From assembly GCF_018613195.1 (NCBI RefSeq), contig NZ_JAGGQQ010000019.1, positions 62,001 to 126,000 on the forward strand: a DNA stretch of 64,000 bases, written 5' to 3'. The position numbers and the translations under genes are program-made. The notes beneath the pieces are model-generated. The model was not told where the DNA came from. It searched no databases and saw only the letters and a list, made by a program, of their open reading frames with translations. Shown here one piece after another: positions 7,816-16,778 of this stretch (positions are counted from its first letter, which is position 1; every line of letters begins with the position of its first letter). Source of the DNA: Bacillus sp. ISL-45. Lineage in GTDB: Bacteria > Bacillota > Bacilli > Bacillales > Cytobacillaceae.

Positions 7816-7862
7816 AAAATGGCGTGTCCTACTTATGTTAGTTCACACGCCATTTTCTTTTT
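7816..7862. terminator. Terminator, mainly for the FixH-like gene and possibly bidirectional
   Basis: AAAATGGCGTGT (7816-7827) pairs with ACACGCCATTTT (7845-7856), with CTTTTT on the plus side and A-rich sequence on the other. Confidence 0.8.
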
Positions 7863-7895
7863 CATTTATGTGATAGGTGACATAACTTAGTTGTT

Positions 7896-8669
7896 TTATT
7901 GTGGAACTACTTCAACCGTTTTTTCGATATGGTCATGGATATTGCCTTTTTCTACATGTATTTTCACATTGAAACGTCCTTTTACAGGGAAGGTGTAATC
8001 GGCGGAATAAGTGCCGGGTGAAGCTTCCTTCGTATCGATGAACTTATGTGTTGTTTCGTTTTCTTCCCAGATTTCAAAGCGGGCTCTTGCACCGGAAATA
8101 ATATGTTCTTCCTGAGTTACGTTGACAGTCAGCTTAGCTGGCTGGTTGCTTTTTATCACCGATGGCGCAAGAAATTCGAATGAAACCTTGCTATTATGAT
8201 GATCGTGATGTTCATGGTCGGTATGTTGATCCGTTTTTTCAATTTCCTCGTTCGATCCTTGATCGTCCTCCGACTCACTGCCGAGGACAGTCACTTCTTC
8301 CTTGGGCATACTATGCATCCGGTTTGCGGTAATGTGTGCAACGATAAAATAGTTCCCGCCTTCGCTGAAGGTTTTCTTGATTGAATAGGTACCGTCATTT
8401 TCGTTATGAGCCGGTATCATTTCATGGTCTCCTTGACCAGATTTCCATATTTCAAATTTAACCTCATCTGCCTTCGTTACGTTTTCCTCACCCTGAATGA
8501 TTTTCGCTTTAATTGTAACTTCCTGATTTGTTTCGATTTTCTCTGGAGTAATAATTGATACTTCCAGAAGTTCAGGGATCTTTTCAAGTGACCCATTTTC
8601 ATGATTTTGGCCAGCAGAACAGGCTGTTAACAACAATAAGATAATCATACTAAAAAAACTTTTTTTCAT
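7896..8669 (-). CDS. Lipoprotein with two FixH/YtkA-like domains and a His-rich linker
   Basis: The 257-residue product has a lipobox (LLTAC, C17) and two related beta-sandwich domains at about 35-128 and 163-255. Each shows '(V)KFEIW...' and 'GTYS...F...G.Y/F.V..H' elements typical of FixH/YtkA-like proteins. The linker (about 147-158) is a histidine cluster, QHTDHEHHDHH. YtkA-like proteins sit outside the membrane and are linked to copper handling and oxidase assembly. Metal binding here is inferred from the histidines. It is monocistronic. Confidence 0.8.
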   Translation of the reverse strand: MKKSFFSMIILLLLTACSAGQNHENGSLEKIPELLEVSIITPEKIETNQEVTIKAKIIQGEENVTKADEVKFEIWKSGQGDHEMIPAHNENDGTYSIKKTFSEGGNYFIVAHITANRMHSMPKEEVTVLGSESEDDQGSNEEIEKTDQHTDHEHHDHHNSKVSFEFLAPSVIKSNQPAKLTVNVTQEEHIISGARARFEIWEENETTHKFIDTKEASPGTYSADYTFPVKGRFNVKIHVEKGNIHDHIEKTVEVVPQ

Positions 8670-8884
8670 AATCTTCGGACTCCATTCATCTATTTAGGTT
8701 CTTAACAATAATAAGTTGTAAATGTGATAAATACGTGAAATCGCTCAGAAGTGTAAAATTTAGAGTTCCGTGGATTAGTCAAAGAAAAAGGCTGAAATCT
8801 GTATTTTTGCAGCGTTCACTCTCTTTCTTTTTTGTAGTTACGCAGTTATATTAAAATAAAGAAACGGACGAAAAGAGGTGCATT

Positions 8885-10237
8885 ATGCAGTTAACGATAC
8901 GGGCTGTTGGTGAGAATGTTCAGGTGATTTCTCACTTGTTGGCGAAAAATCCAAATAATTTGTATGAACGGAATCAGAAAGGCCATGCTGTTAGGCTGTT
9001 TTTCAGCTCTTTTACGGAACGGGAGGTTGAAGCAACGGTGTTTGTTGCACCGGACTCTCTTGAACTGGTAAAAAACCAGGGGAATCAATATGATATAACT
9101 CATTACATAAATGACCGGGAGTTTGCGGTCAGCAGCATTTTCATTTCATTAATCAGGAATGCACTTGGGACTGCGCTTAATGGACAGCCAAAGGAAGACT
9201 ACATTAAGTGGGTGAAGCATCCATTTGATCTTGAAATAAGTTTTGGCCCGGTGGCTTCGGGACTATCGGATCTGCAAATCGTTGACTTATTCGAACCGCT
9301 CGGATTTGATGTGAGCATCAACCGGCCAAAAATTGAGTATAGTTTCAAGCTGAAATCCAAAAGCACTGTCAGGTTTATCACTCTTAAAGGCAGGACAACA
9401 CTGCAAATGGCTTTGCGGCAGATTTTTGTGCTCATCCCCGTATTGGACAATTACAAGCATTATTTTATCGATGAAAAAGAGATTGAGAAACTTAAACGTT
9501 ATGGAGAGGGCTGGCTGGATGACCACCCGCAAAAATCCTTTATTTTAAAGAAGGCATTGCGATTCAAAAATGTGTATGAGCTGGTTGAAGGACAGGAAAA
9601 AGACGCTGCTGCTCCTGAGATGAAAAAAATCCGTCTAAATGATATGCGTTATGAAAAAATCGTGGAAACTGTGAAGGATTTTGAGGATAAGGAAAGCATC
9701 GTCGACCTTGGTTCTGGTGAAGGCAAGCTGAGCACAAGGCTGGGCTTTATCCCTGGTGTGAAAGAAATTCTCGCTGTCGAGCCTTCAGAAGACGCATCGA
9801 TCCGGGCGATGGAGCGATTCGCCCAGGCAGAGGGGAAAGATGATTTTATCAAACCAACCCAGCTATGGGGTTCGCTATTTTACTATGATGAGCGGTTAAA
9901 AGGGAAAGATGTCGTCATTTTATGTGAAGTGATTGAGCATATCGATGAGGACCGGCTTCCGAAAGTGTTCCAGACGATCCTGCAAGACTATCGTCCAAAG
10001 AACCTCGTGGTGACCACACCGAACAAGGAATATAATGCTCTGTATGAAATGGATACGAAATTCAGGCATGGCGACCATCGTTTTGAGTGGACAAGGGAAG
10101 AGTTCGAGGCCTGGTGCAGCGCCAGGAATACCGAAGGAGATTATGAGTTGATTTTCGACGGAATTGGCGAGTTGGACGAACAATTCGGCTTTCCAACTCA
10201 AATGTGTATCTTTAAAAGAAAGGAGGTTTCGGAATGA
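8885..10237 (+). CDS. hen1: 3'-terminal RNA ribose 2'-O-methyltransferase Hen1
   Basis: The 450-residue protein has the bacterial Hen1 layout: an N-terminal domain of about 240 residues that supports the Pnkp ligase, and a C-terminal methyltransferase with SAM motif DLGSGEGKLSTRLG (about 279-292). The metal-dependent catalytic segment 'CEVIEHIDEDRLPK' and 'HGDHRFEWTREEF' follow. Bacterial Hen1 methylates the 2'-OH at a cleaved RNA 3' end before Pnkp seals it, so the repaired junction resists renewed cleavage. The stop overlaps the pnkp start (ATGA, 10234-10237), showing a coupled operon. AAAAGAGG precedes the ATG. Confidence 0.95.
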   Translation: MQLTIRAVGENVQVISHLLAKNPNNLYERNQKGHAVRLFFSSFTEREVEATVFVAPDSLELVKNQGNQYDITHYINDREFAVSSIFISLIRNALGTALNGQPKEDYIKWVKHPFDLEISFGPVASGLSDLQIVDLFEPLGFDVSINRPKIEYSFKLKSKSTVRFITLKGRTTLQMALRQIFVLIPVLDNYKHYFIDEKEIEKLKRYGEGWLDDHPQKSFILKKALRFKNVYELVEGQEKDAAAPEMKKIRLNDMRYEKIVETVKDFEDKESIVDLGSGEGKLSTRLGFIPGVKEILAVEPSEDASIRAMERFAQAEGKDDFIKPTQLWGSLFYYDERLKGKDVVILCEVIEHIDEDRLPKVFQTILQDYRPKNLVVTTPNKEYNALYEMDTKFRHGDHRFEWTREEFEAWCSARNTEGDYELIFDGIGELDEQFGFPTQMCIFKRKEVSE

Positions 10238-12825
10238 GAATTTCAGTGCCGCACGCAGGAATCGTTTTGCTTGTTGGACCATCCAACAGCGGGAAGACAA
10301 CATTGCTTGAAAAATGGAAGGACGAATTAGTCATCGCGCCATCCGAAGTAGTCAGTTCCGATCAATTCCGCGCGCTTGTCAGTGACAAGGAGTTTATGGA
10401 CTGGCGAAACATGCCGAAGGAAGAAGCAGACATCCTGTTTGACGAATACAGCTTGATCTCGAAAGAAGCTTTTACCATGATGGACAGCATGATCCGCACC
10501 AGGTGCAGACTGAATAAGCTAACCTTTGTGGATGCTACCCATCTTCAGCCAGATGATCGAAAAAGATATATCGCGATGGCCAGGGAGAATCATGTCCCGA
10601 TTATTTCCATCGTTCTCGATGTGCCTGAAAAAGTTCTGCTGGAAAGGGACGAGCAGCGGGAGAATCCCCGCGGTAAACGTCGGGTCAAACAGCAATATCA
10701 GGTCTTCACACGGGAAAAACGCTTTATGAAAAAAGAAGGAATCAGGTCCGTATACTTTGTGAAGGAAATCGACCAGCTTGAACTGACAAGACGCAGCCAT
10801 CCACTTGAACTGGAAGCAGATGCTGGGATTGACATCATAGGGGACATCCACGGCTGTTATGATCAGTTGATCGAACTTCTGGAAAAACTCGGCTACAAAA
10901 AAGATGATGAGGATTCTTATTTGCACCCGGATGGCAGGAAGTTCCTCTCTATTGGGGATGTCATGAGCCGCGGTCCGGGATCGCTTAAGAGCATGATGTT
11001 CTTTTACCGCCATGTCCAGAAAGGGCTGGCCTATATGATCGACAGCAACCATGGCTGGAAGATTGCCAGGTGGCTTGATGGAAGAAAAGTCACCCTGTCG
11101 CATGGCGATGAAAAGGTTGAGCAAGAATTTTTGCAGTATGAAGAAGAGAGTGGGGCAGAAGCGGCAGAAGAGTGGAAAAGCAAGCTGAAGGAATTTCTTC
11201 TTCAAGCACCGTCGCATTATATTCTGAAAAAGAACGGCATTCCTGCAGTAGTCTGTGCGCATGCAGGTATTAAAGATGAGTTTATTGGCAAGCAATCGCC
11301 GGAAATCAGTGATTATTGCCGTTATGGAGATACTGATGGTTTTGATGAAAAAGGAAAACCGGTGCGGAAAGACTGGTTCATCGGACACAGCACAAGCCAG
11401 CTGATCGTCTGGGGCCATGATCCGAAGCCTCAGCCGCTGAAAATTAATAATAGTCTCAATATTGACCAGGGTGTTGTTTTCGGCGGAAAGCTCACGGCCT
11501 TCCGTTATCCGGAGAAGCAGATTGTTTCCGTACAGGCGAAGGAGGATTATTCTGGAGTCTCCGATAATCCGCTCCGTGAATGGGAAAAAAGCCGTCTGAA
11601 CCAGCCGAATATCGGCAAATTCCTGAATGGCTATTCTGTGCTGACCGAAGAATTTGGCGAGGTGGCAGTTCCGGCTGAAACGGTCAAACCCGCGATTGAT
11701 GCAGTCTCGCACCACACAATCTCGATCGAGCAGCTGCTCTATATTCCGCCAACGATGAGCCCGACGCCGGTGCCTTCAAATTTGGAACAATTCCTGGAAC
11801 ATCCTCAGGAAGCCATTAATTATTATCGAAGCAACGGAATCGGAAAAATGGTTGCCGAGAAAAAGCATATGGGCAGCCGTGGAATCCTGCTGCTGTTCAG
11901 GGATCTTGAAGCAGCGAAAAAACACGTTGGATCCGAAACACTTGGTGTTATTTATACAAGGACGGGCAGAAGGTTTTTCGAGAAGGATCTTGAGGAAGAG
12001 ATTATTCGCAAACTGAACGAGGATTTGCATCGTCACGATTATTTTTGCAGTAATCAAACGGATTATGTCCTGCTGGACGCTGAAATCATGCCCTGGAACC
12101 TGAAAGCAAAGGAATTAATCAGCAAGCAGTATGCACATGTCGCCGAGAATGCGATCATGGATCGGTCGATGATGATCGAAAAATTAACGGAAGCAGCAAA
12201 AGATAAACAGGACTTGGCAGCCTGGGTCGATGAATACAAGGGAAAATTAAGCAATGCAAAAGAGTTTGCGGAAGTTTTCCAGGGGTACTGCTGGGATGTC
12301 GTCACACTTGATGATATCCAGATTGCTCCGTTCCATGTGCTCGCCCACAGCAGCAGGACGTTCTTTGATGAAACGCATGAGTGGCATATGAAAATGAATC
12401 ACCAGTTTGCTCTCTATTCAAGCTTGTTTGTCGCTACGGAATACAAAGTTATCGACAGTTCGGCCAGTGAGGCAGAAGTGATTGAGTGGTGGGAAGAGAT
12501 GACGAAGGATGGACATGAGGGAATCGTCATCAAGCCGGAGCGATATATTTTGAGAAGCAGAGGTCAATTGCTTCAGCCAGCAATCAAGGTGAGAGGCAGC
12601 AAATACCTAAAAATCATTTATGGAATGGATTATTTGCACCCGGAAAATCTGAAACGACTAAAAAAGCGTAATACCGGCAAAAAACAGAAGCTTGCATTGA
12701 AAGAATTCGCGCTTGGAATCGAAGGAATCCGCCGATTCGTGAACGGAGAATCCATCGAGAGAGTTCACGAGTGCGTCCTTGCCACCCTGGCAATGGAACA
12801 AGATGCCGTGGATCCGCGTTTGTAG
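10234..12825 (+). CDS. pnkp: Polynucleotide kinase-phosphatase-ligase Pnkp
   Basis: The 863-residue protein has three modules: an N-terminal 5'-kinase with P-loop GPSNSGKTT (15-23) and an Arg-rich lid (about 139-165); a central metallophosphatase (GDIHG 204-208, GDVMSRGP 242-249, NHGW 273-276); and a C-terminal adenylyltransferase/ligase with nucleophile K545 in KHMGSR. It heals and seals RNA breaks in a complex with Hen1, typically tRNAs cut by ribotoxins. One oddity: the usual GDxxDRG phosphatase motif reads GDVMSRG, with Ser for the second Asp; the metal-ligand Asp and the Arg remain. It is closed by a hairpin terminator. Confidence 0.95.
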   Translation: MRISVPHAGIVLLVGPSNSGKTTLLEKWKDELVIAPSEVVSSDQFRALVSDKEFMDWRNMPKEEADILFDEYSLISKEAFTMMDSMIRTRCRLNKLTFVDATHLQPDDRKRYIAMARENHVPIISIVLDVPEKVLLERDEQRENPRGKRRVKQQYQVFTREKRFMKKEGIRSVYFVKEIDQLELTRRSHPLELEADAGIDIIGDIHGCYDQLIELLEKLGYKKDDEDSYLHPDGRKFLSIGDVMSRGPGSLKSMMFFYRHVQKGLAYMIDSNHGWKIARWLDGRKVTLSHGDEKVEQEFLQYEEESGAEAAEEWKSKLKEFLLQAPSHYILKKNGIPAVVCAHAGIKDEFIGKQSPEISDYCRYGDTDGFDEKGKPVRKDWFIGHSTSQLIVWGHDPKPQPLKINNSLNIDQGVVFGGKLTAFRYPEKQIVSVQAKEDYSGVSDNPLREWEKSRLNQPNIGKFLNGYSVLTEEFGEVAVPAETVKPAIDAVSHHTISIEQLLYIPPTMSPTPVPSNLEQFLEHPQEAINYYRSNGIGKMVAEKKHMGSRGILLLFRDLEAAKKHVGSETLGVIYTRTGRRFFEKDLEEEIIRKLNEDLHRHDYFCSNQTDYVLLDAEIMPWNLKAKELISKQYAHVAENAIMDRSMMIEKLTEAAKDKQDLAAWVDEYKGKLSNAKEFAEVFQGYCWDVVTLDDIQIAPFHVLAHSSRTFFDETHEWHMKMNHQFALYSSLFVATEYKVIDSSASEAEVIEWWEEMTKDGHEGIVIKPERYILRSRGQLLQPAIKVRGSKYLKIIYGMDYLHPENLKRLKKRNTGKKQKLALKEFALGIEGIRRFVNGESIERVHECVLATLAMEQDAVDPRL

Positions 12826-12835
12826 GAGATTGTTT

Positions 12836-12871
12836 GAAGCTGAACCAGGTTCATCACGGTTCAGCTTTTTT
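12836..12871 (+). terminator. Terminator of hen1-pnkp (GCTGAACC family)
   Basis: GAAGCTGAACC pairs with GGTTCAGCTT, followed by a T-run. Confidence 0.85.
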
Positions 12872-12910
12872 GTGCAACCAGATGAGGTCATTCCAACCAA
12901 GAATATACTT

Positions 12911-13187
12911 CAACCGTAAATAAAACTGATGCAACCGTAAATAAAACTATTGCAACCGTAAATAAAACTATTGCAACCGTAAATAAAACTATTGCAACCG
13001 TAAATAAAATTATTGCAACCGTAAATAAAACTATTGCAACCGTAAATAAAACTATTGCAACCGTTAATAAAACTGATGCACCGTAAATAACACTAACGCA
13101 ACCGTAAATAAAACTGATGCAACCGTAAATAAACCTGCAGGAACCATAAGCAAAAGAGTTTGAACCGTAAGTAAAATTTGCGCAACC
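12911..13187. repeat. 21-bp tandem repeat array, about 13 units
   Basis: The unit is CAACCGTAAATAAAACTATT plus G (21 bp). Units 2-7 are nearly identical; units at the right end (AACCATAAGC..., AACCGTAAGT...) are diverged. One unit is 20 bp and one 22 bp. Since 21 is a multiple of 3, the array stays open as a repetitive minus-strand ORF of period 7 residues, which I regard as an artefact. There are no unique spacers, so it is not CRISPR. It lies between convergent genes. Confidence 0.95.
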
Positions 13188-13320
13188 TAGTTTTTTTCCT
13201 AAACAATGATGCTTTCTTACAAGGAAAGGATATAAAAGTGGCTCAGTTGAAAACTTTTGATGCATCGGTTACATATGGAAAATGAATCTGTTGCTTTGCT
13301 AATTAATTTTCAATGAAAGT

Positions 13321-13348
13321 ATAAAACCCTGCAAATGCAGGGTTTTAT
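13321..13348. terminator. Perfect 12-bp hairpin terminator
   Basis: ATAAAACCCTGC (13321-13332) and GCAGGGTTTTAT (13337-13348) pair fully around AAAT. It ends the small minus-strand gene that follows and could also stop plus-strand transcription. Confidence 0.8.
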
Positions 13349-13539
13349 CTATGGTCCAGCCGCTTCGTCTGGATCCACCAATCAATATGGTCTGAGTTAA
13401 AGACAAATAGATTTTTAGTAGGTCTGAGGTGCGGGATGTCTTTCTCAGTAATGAATTGCTGGATTTGTTCCTCGGTCAGCGGATAGCCTGCCGAGGCCAG
13501 GTATGCGACCAGGTTGGGTATCCCATAGATTTTGCTCAC
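13345..13539 (-). CDS. Small putative DNA-binding (excisionase-like) protein
   Basis: The 64-residue ORF starts with GTG at 13539, 7-8 nt after a strong GGGAGGTGG. The sequence (IPNLVAYLASAGYPLTEEQI, 'FVFNSDHIDWWIQTKRL') has the helix-turn-helix plus wing pattern of MerR/excisionase-type small proteins, with the 'F...HIDWWI' ending. It overlaps its own terminator. No partner recombinase is nearby, so a regulator or orphan function is as likely as an excisionase. Family assignment is tentative. Confidence 0.6.
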   Translation of the reverse strand: MSKIYGIPNLVAYLASAGYPLTEEQIQQFITEKDIPHLRPTKNLFVFNSDHIDWWIQTKRLDHR

Positions 13540-13715
13540 CTAACCACCTCCCGCAAAACCCTCCTTACCCCTTTAGAAAGGAAAGCTCAGCAGAAAGTAC
13601 TTAGCAAGCAAGCCGGCTAGCATAGATTTTATTTACCCTTTTTTGAATTAAAATAACCTGCTAAATAGGAATCCTCCCCAATGCACAGGACATTCTATTA
13701 ACAGGAGGGATGTTC

Positions 13716-14918
13716 TTGAGACTGAGGATATTATTGTACATAATGTTCATTTATTTTTTACCAATGGAAGTAAATGCTGAAGCACCGCTGACTGCTGCTT
13801 TTGTCCGTGACCATCAGTTGTGGATCAAAACCGAAGAAGAAGAGGTTCAGGTGACAAAGGGGCGATATGTGCAAACGCCGAAATGGTCCCATGATGGGCG
13901 GTTTATTGCCTATATTGACGGAGATGCACATGGTGAGAAATCGGATTTATTCATTTACGATACGAAGGAAAAAGAGAGCTTTCAGCCGTATAAAATTGAG
14001 ACGTCTGATTATAAATGGTCACCGATTAAAAACCAATTAGCCTATAATACTCATGGTGTATTGAATGTTACGAAAATGAAGGATGGCAGGCCAAAGGGCT
14101 TCGAAAATGTGGCCCTGGGAGTGAGTGGCTTTGAATGGTTCCCGAATGGAAAGGAATTCATCGTTTCCTCTCCATCCAGTTTGCGGCCAACAGGGTGGGG
14201 ACCAGTTCCACTGTATAAAATACCGATCAATGCAAACCTGGATAAAAATAAAATGGAATCATTTTATACTATTAAAACAAGTGAACCCGATTTGTTCGGA
14301 ATCAATGCTGACTTTTTCAAGTGGAGTCAGGATGGAAAATGGGTTGCCTTCATTTTGATTCCGACGGCTTCATGGTCGATGGATAGCAATACATTATGTG
14401 TCCTTTCCAGCGAGGGAAAACTATTTCAATCGGTAGGGAATATGCTGGGCTTTAAAGACTGGATGAAATGGGCGCCATCAGCCAATCAACTTGCCTATAT
14501 TTCTGGTGAAGGACGTTTTTATGTAGAAAACAAGAAAACCACCATTGCGGACATGCCGGCTGCAATCCAGCAAAAACAGTACACACCTGAAGGCTATGTT
14601 GATCTTGATTTAGATTGGTACTCTCCTGATAAAGTGATTGTAGCTCGTTCGAAAGAAAACAAAGAGTGGGATGAAGGCCCTGTTCCAACGATGTTCACGG
14701 CACTGTATGCTATCGATATAAAAACGGATGAACAGACACAAATTTCTCATCCAAAGAAGAACGAACTCGATCGCCAGCCACAAGTAGTCGGAACAAATAT
14801 TACCTGGCTTCGTCAGGATGGTAAAAAGATTGATTTATGGATGAAAAAGGGATTGGATGGCCAGGAGTATAAATGGATCGAGAACATTGAAGAAGGGCCT
14901 GTCTTTTTACAGCCATAA
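13716..14918 (+). CDS. Secreted TolB-like beta-propeller protein
   Basis: The TTG at 13716 is preferred because AGGAGG ends 7 nt before it; the ATG at 13710 would be only 1 nt away. The ~400-residue protein has a signal peptide (about 1-22, ending VNAEA). Repeated PD40-type blades follow (PKWSHDGRFIAYIDGD, 'YKWSPIKNQLAYN', FKWSQDGKWVAFI, MKWAPSANQLAYI). A propeller scaffold for binding, with no catalytic triad seen, is the likely role. It resembles uncharacterised Bacillus TolB-like proteins. It is a single gene with a weak hairpin after it. Confidence 0.75.
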   Translation: MRLRILLYIMFIYFLPMEVNAEAPLTAAFVRDHQLWIKTEEEEVQVTKGRYVQTPKWSHDGRFIAYIDGDAHGEKSDLFIYDTKEKESFQPYKIETSDYKWSPIKNQLAYNTHGVLNVTKMKDGRPKGFENVALGVSGFEWFPNGKEFIVSSPSSLRPTGWGPVPLYKIPINANLDKNKMESFYTIKTSEPDLFGINADFFKWSQDGKWVAFILIPTASWSMDSNTLCVLSSEGKLFQSVGNMLGFKDWMKWAPSANQLAYISGEGRFYVENKKTTIADMPAAIQQKQYTPEGYVDLDLDWYSPDKVIVARSKENKEWDEGPVPTMFTALYAIDIKTDEQTQISHPKKNELDRQPQVVGTNITWLRQDGKKIDLWMKKGLDGQEYKWIENIEEGPVFLQP

Positions 14919-14933
14919 GAATAACCAACAAAT

Positions 14934-14960
14934 GCGTTAGTCCCAATGGAGGATTAACGC
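14934..14960 (+). terminator. Weak terminator hairpin (GCGTTAATCC family)
   Basis: GCGTTAGTCC pairs with GGATTAACGC (one G-U). The T-run after it is poor (TGTTTCT). Confidence 0.5.
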
Positions 14961-15012
14961 TGTTTCTGTGGAATTATTTTACTTATAGAACTATATCAAG
15001 AAGGAGAAGGAT

Positions 15013-15870
15013 ATGTGGGAACAACGGTTGATTCAGACGGAGAGGGGACAGTTCGAGGTATTTGTGGCAGGTGAGGGGGCACCGCTTTGTGTGACGCATC
15101 TGTATAGCGAGTTTAATCATCGGGGAAATTATTTTGCGGATTTGTTTGCTGACTTTTTCACAGTCTATCTTGTGAATTTGAAGGAAGCAGGGAAGTCTGC
15201 GAGAGTACAAGAGGAAGAAGAGCTAAGCATGAGTCAGTCAGTTGAGGATTTGGAAGCGATTCGGAAGGCCATCGGTTTTGAACAATGGAATTTTGGTGGA
15301 CATTCCACCGGCGGGATGTTAGGGCTGGCGTATGCTGCTCAACATCCTGGTTCATTAAAAAGTCTGATAGTAGGCGGGGCATCAGCTACAAATCAATATA
15401 TGGAGCATGGAGCTAGCATTTACAGTGCTAAAAACCCTGTAAATAAAAGATTGAAGGAAATCTTCTCCATTCTTAAATCAAGTGACTCAACAAGAGAAGC
15501 AAGAATGGAGGCGGGCAGAGAATGGACCGAAATGTCATTGTTTGATCCAGGCCGCTTTGATGAGTATTTTTCTAAGCCAAGCAGTGGAAAAGTGGTTCAG
15601 CAGCGATTGGATTATTTTTCGTATAAAGAACTTCCATCTTTCGATATTAGACAGGCCATTTCAAAAATCGATACGCCAACGATTGTTTATTGCGGCAGGC
15701 ATGACTCGCAATGTCCTCTTGTTTTTTCAGAAGAAATACACCATCTGATCCCTGCTTCGAAATTTTATGTCTTTGAAAAAAGCAATCATTCCCCCTTCCT
15801 GGAGGAAAAGGGAAATTTCAAAGAAATGATTAAGGTTTTTTATGAAATGAGCAAGGGGTTTCAAACTTGA
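15013..15870 (+). CDS. Alpha/beta-fold hydrolase
   Basis: The 285-residue protein has the nucleophile elbow GGHSTGG (Ser about 98), an acid in 'VYCGRHDSQCPLVFSEEI' near residue 230, and a catalytic His in SNHSPFLEE near residue 260. The oxyanion region is THLYSEFNHRG. The substrate cannot be told from sequence; relatives include proline-iminopeptidase-like and small-ester hydrolases. GGAGAAGG precedes the ATG. It has no signal peptide and is predicted cytoplasmic. It is a single gene. Confidence 0.85.
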   Translation: MWEQRLIQTERGQFEVFVAGEGAPLCVTHLYSEFNHRGNYFADLFADFFTVYLVNLKEAGKSARVQEEEELSMSQSVEDLEAIRKAIGFEQWNFGGHSTGGMLGLAYAAQHPGSLKSLIVGGASATNQYMEHGASIYSAKNPVNKRLKEIFSILKSSDSTREARMEAGREWTEMSLFDPGRFDEYFSKPSSGKVVQQRLDYFSYKELPSFDIRQAISKIDTPTIVYCGRHDSQCPLVFSEEIHHLIPASKFYVFEKSNHSPFLEEKGNFKEMIKVFYEMSKGFQT

Positions 15871-15890
15871 GATTGAGATGGAGTAAAGAG

Positions 15891-15922
15891 AAAGGCCTGC
15901 CTTAATGCAGGCAAGCCTTTCT
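15891..15922. terminator. Terminator between convergent hydrolase genes
   Basis: AAAGGCCTGC and GCAGGCAAGCCTTT form an interrupted stem around CTTAAT, with short T- and A-runs on its two sides. Confidence 0.7.
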
Positions 15923-15929
15923 AACCCAT

Positions 15930-16778
15930 CTATTTTTCCCCATCCACATATTTTCCGTAATCGGGGATGGCGATATCGTCAAATTCATCAACGAGCTTTC
16001 TGAGGTTTTCTCTTAAAGTCTCAGCTGCCATCGGGATTCCGTGCCCGGTGATGGCGTAAGCAGGCTGCAAGGCCTCAAGCTTCTGGACTGAAGTGCGGGC
16101 TGCTTCCCAATCGGTCGTCAAGTAGCGGGGAGGACCGCTTATTTCCTGGTCCTGAGTCAGCACGCTGTACAGTGATTCTTGTTTGACTGTGACAAAAGCA
16201 TCGCCGGCAATCAGTACTCGGTCGGACTCCCTGAACAGTGACACATGGCCGGGTGTATGCCCCGGAGTATGCAGCCATGTCCAACCGGCCATATGCGGTA
16301 TCGTTCCATCTTCGTTCAGAGCTTGTACACGGGTTCCAAGATCAATTCCCTCATGCGGAAAAGCAGGGGACATCTTAGCAACCAGGCCGCCCTCCACACT
16401 GGCATCCGGCTTCGGATAATCTTGTTGTCCTGTTAAAAATGGAAGCTCAAGCTGGTGGGCATAGACAGGAACCTGCCAGCGCTCGACTAAGTCGATTATT
16501 GCGCCTACATGATCAAAATGTCCGTGTGTTAAAATGATTGCCTTTGGCCTTGCTCCTTCACCAAAAATCTCTTCAGCGGCATCGATGATTTTATCAGCGG
16601 ACTTTGGCATTCCGGCATCAATCAGCACCCAGTCACCAGGTTCTTCGGAAACGCGGACAAAACAAACGTTTACAATCTGGACAGTAAGGCTGTATACACC
16701 TGCCGCACCATTCTGAATCATCCCGCTCATTGTTGAAGTCATAGGCATATAACGTTCGGTTGAAGAGCTTTCTTTCAC
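15930..16778 (-). CDS. MBL-fold metallohydrolase
   Basis: The GTG at 16778 is chosen because GGGAGGT sits 7 nt upstream; the open frame reaches 16889 without a better site. The product is about 282 residues with the metal-binding motif THGHFDHVG, downstream ligands in 'LHTPGHTPGHVSLF', GDAF, and a final GHG. This is the zinc metallo-beta-lactamase fold used by glyoxalase II-like and many uncharacterised hydrolases. The substrate is unknown. No signal peptide remains after the start choice. Confidence 0.88.
   Translation of the reverse strand: MKESSSTERYMPMTSTMSGMIQNGAAGVYSLTVQIVNVCFVRVSEEPGDWVLIDAGMPKSADKIIDAAEEIFGEGARPKAIILTHGHFDHVGAIIDLVERWQVPVYAHQLELPFLTGQQDYPKPDASVEGGLVAKMSPAFPHEGIDLGTRVQALNEDGTIPHMAGWTWLHTPGHTPGHVSLFRESDRVLIAGDAFVTVKQESLYSVLTQDQEISGPPRYLTTDWEAARTSVQKLEALQPAYAITGHGIPMAAETLRENLRKLVDEFDDIAIPDYGKYVDGEK

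Noticed and set aside
10519-11715. Long minus-strand open frame (398 codons) within pnkp
   Set aside because: It is exactly antisense to a conserved gene with intact catalytic motifs; it has no binding site and its sequence has no family pattern.
12888-13265. Minus-strand open frame of 125 codons encoding a 7-residue repeat
   Set aside because: It is produced by the 21-bp DNA repeat, whose period is a multiple of three; decayed units and a 20-bp unit shift the frame, and there is no binding site.
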